15,245 nt of DNA from an uncultured Caryophanales bacterium (GTDB lineage: Bacteria; Bacillota_I; Bacilli_A; Izemoplasmatales; Hujiaoplasmataceae), in NCBI GenBank assembly GCA_937958685.1, contig CALGNF010000104.1, forward strand, positions 1 through 15,245, given 5' to 3'. The notes under the pieces are model-generated. The model saw nothing but the letters and a program-made list of their open reading frames with translations. It had not been told where the DNA came from and did not search any database. The stretch's first letter is position 1. Each line of letters starts with the position of its first letter. The position numbers and the translations under genes are program-made. Of the stretch, positions 13,805-15,245 are shown in pieces.

Positions 13805-14453
13805 AAAGGGATTTTATGAAGAATTCATTAAGAGACCAATGGACCTAATTCTTAGTCTTTTATCTATTATAATATTATCTCCATTGTTTCTAATATTAGC
13901 TTTTTTTGTGAGGGTGTTGATTGGAAGGCCTATTATATTTAAACAGCAACGTCCTGGTCTCAATGAAAAGATTTTCGATTTATACAAATTTAGAACTATG
14001 ACAAATCAAAGAGATTCGATTGGAAACCTATTACCAGACGAGATTAGGCTAACTAGATTTGGGAAATTCTTAAGATCAACAAGCTTAGATGAATTGCCAA
14101 GTTTACTAAACATAGTTAAAGGGGATTTGAGCATTGTTGGCCCAAGACCATTACTAGTAGAATATTTAGACTTTTATAATGATGATGAGCGCAAGAGACA
14201 CGATGTCCGTCCGGGATTGACTGGATTAGCTCAAATCCGTGGTCGTAACTATATGACTTGGGAAACCAAATTCAAAATTGATTTAGAATATGTTAGTAAT
14301 TTGTGCTTTGTTTTGGATGCAAAGATATTTTTAGTAACGATAATAAAAGTTTTGACGAGAAACAATATTGAAACTGCTAGTGAAATTCACCACAATGGAT
14401 CAACATATAGACCGCTAAATGTAGAACGAGCAAGAAGGTGCAACGAAAAATGA
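13797..14453 (+). CDS. Initiating phosphoglycosyl transferase (bacterial sugar transferase; EpsL/PglC-like)
   Basis: The enzyme should move a sugar-1-phosphate from a nucleotide sugar to undecaprenyl phosphate, the first membrane step of glycan assembly. The 218-residue product has the monotopic PglC-type build: KRPMD (12-16), a re-entrant hydrophobic helix (about 17-43) with SPLFLILA, then FKQQRPGLNEKIF (48-60), YKFRTM (63-68), the Asp-Glu catalytic dyad in TSLDELPSLLN (95-105; Asp98, Glu99), GDLSIVGPRPL (109-119), and RPGLTGLAQIRGRN (138-151). It lacks the large N-terminal domain of WbaP-type enzymes. ATG 13797 is chosen because GAGGTG (13782-13787) is nine bases upstream; a GTG at 13785 is a less likely alternative. 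The neighbouring aminotransferase suggests an amino-sugar substrate. Confidence 0.94.
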   Translation: MRKKGFYEEFIKRPMDLILSLLSIIILSPLFLILAFFVRVLIGRPIIFKQQRPGLNEKIFDLYKFRTMTNQRDSIGNLLPDEIRLTRFGKFLRSTSLDELPSLLNIVKGDLSIVGPRPLLVEYLDFYNDDERKRHDVRPGLTGLAQIRGRNYMTWETKFKIDLEYVSNLCFVLDAKIFLVTIIKVLTRNNIETASEIHHNGSTYRPLNVERARRCNEK

Positions 14454-15197
14454 GGAGAAACGTATTGATTTTTTCTGGAGGATCATATCCTGGAGTAGAA
14501 ATATACTTTTGCCTGCAAAACAATTTATTATTTAACCCTATCAGTATTTCGAGTTACAGTGATCATTCTGAATTCTTATATAAAGAGTATTATACTGATT
14601 TACCATACATAAATGAACCAAATTTTATTGACAAGCTCAATGATATAATTCAACATACAAATAGCGAGTTGATAATTCCTACTCACGATACCATTGCATT
14701 ATTTCTTATGCAAAATGAAAGCAAAATAAACGCGAAAATAGTCTGTTCCCCTCTTGAGACAACTGAAATCTGTCGATATAAAAGTCTCACATATTCTAAA
14801 TTGGATGGGAACACTTTTTTACCCTATATTTTTCGAAAGGATAGTAATTTAACGTTTCCAGTTTTCTTTAAAAAAGATGTGAGTGAAGGAAGTAGAGACG
14901 CCTTTTTAATTAATAGTAAAATTGACTTGAATAAGATAGACAATTTCGATGATTATGTTATATGTGAATATCTTCCAGGGGAAGAGATTACGGTAGATTG
15001 TTTCACTGATCGATTTGGGAATTTGAGATTCTATAACCCTAGAATAAGAAATAGGATAATGAATGGAATCAGTGCAAGAGCAGAAAATATTGCTAAAACA
15101 CAGGAGATAGACTATATAGTACATAAAATAAATAATACTATTAAATTTAGGGGGTATTGGTTTGTACAACTAAAAAAAAATATAGAAGACAAATATA
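14450..15197 (+). CDS. ATP-grasp domain enzyme, 3' end missing
   Basis: The visible 249 residues begin with a pre-ATP-grasp Rossmann-like part: NVLIFSGGSYPGVEIYFCL (4-22), then ELIIPTHDTIALFL (73-86). A central ATP-grasp lobe follows: FPVFFKKDVSEGSRD (136-150), with Lys141 or Lys142 near the ATP phosphates, and EYLPGEEITVDCF (173-185); GYWFVQLK (235-242) leads towards the metal-binding core, which is lost. Such enzymes join a carboxylate to an amine or other nucleophile using ATP and occur in capsule loci, often to attach an amino acid. ATG 14450 shares four bases with the previous stop, and AGAAGGTG lies upstream. Genomic sequence ends at 15197; the following residues (KIGRASCRERV) are translated adapter. 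About a quarter of the protein is probably missing. Confidence 0.82.
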
Positions 15198-15245
15198 AGA
15201 TCGGAAGAGCGTCGTGTAGGGAAAGAGTGTAGATATCGGTGGTCG
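15198..15245 (-). other. Illumina TruSeq universal adapter (reverse complement), not genomic
   Basis: From AGATCGGAAGAGCGTC onward the sequence is the reverse complement of the TruSeq universal adapter, with one mismatch (AGATATCGG for AGATCTCGG). It is the same adapter as at the left end, not the index adapter. The last true base is about 15197, plus or minus one or two bases where adapter and genome may agree by chance. Confidence 0.98.

Noticed and set aside
53..15197. Recoded TGA (Mycoplasma or Spiroplasma code), considered because of the possible Mollicutes affinity
   Set aside because: TGA ends several well-defined genes (at 307-309, 3204-3206, 7067-7069 on the minus strand and 14451-14453) at the length expected of their families.
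53..15197. CRISPR array, tRNA or rRNA genes
   Set aside because: No regularly spaced direct repeats of the right size and no tRNA-like or rRNA-like stretches were seen; the only tandem repeats are the protein repeats of the subtilase.
14450..15232. A complete ATP-grasp protein ending at 15232
   Set aside because: The last codons and the stop belong to the sequencing adapter, so the gene is only partial.

Overview
The window reads as a metagenome-type contig from a Gram-positive, Bacillota-like bacterium, possibly near Erysipelotrichia, Acholeplasmatales or Izemoplasmatales; the sequence alone does not settle the lineage. Pointers are strong AGGAGG-type ribosome sites, a DUF4250-type gene, a DegV protein, InlB-type repeats on a secreted subtilase, a lipobox lipoprotein, and TGA used as a normal stop (so not the Mycoplasma code). 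Both ends are Illumina adapter sequence (1-52 and 15198-15245) and are not genomic.

Left, GC-rich part (53 to about 10.39 kb): the tail of an unknown gene and a DUF4250-type small protein; the spermidine operon speD-speE; a small membrane protein on the minus strand; an AlkA-type DNA glycosylase followed by an NTF2/SnoaL-like protein; a large secreted subtilase with six InlB-type repeats and two Ig-like domains, overlapped by a lipoprotein built from the same Ig-like domain; an Xre-type membrane-anchored regulator divergent from a PAP2-like membrane protein and degV; and a minus-strand pair made of a YgjV-like protein with a GNAT-like tail and a PQ-loop/SemiSWEET-like protein. Convergent gene pairs here are separated by clear intrinsic terminators that can serve both strands.

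Right, AT-rich part (about 10.4 kb to the end): base composition and codon use change abruptly. It starts with about 285 bases without genes and a decayed IS3-family element (three single-base frameshifts, one catalytic Asp changed to Asn, left end missing). An AT-rich regulatory stretch with inverted repeats then precedes a tight operon: a winged-helix/Rossmann regulator, an EpsN/PglE-like sugar aminotransferase, an EpsL/PglC-like initiating phosphoglycosyl transferase and an ATP-grasp enzyme cut off by the contig end. This looks like the start of a surface-polysaccharide or protein-glycan locus that makes an amino sugar, loads it on undecaprenyl phosphate and perhaps couples an amino acid or similar group to it.

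The composition break at an IS remnant fits horizontal acquisition of the glycan locus, but a chimeric contig cannot be excluded. The observations most worth following are the sensor-like regulator of the glycan operon, the protease-lipoprotein pair, the operator-like repeats in two intergenic regions, and the YgjV-GNAT fusion.
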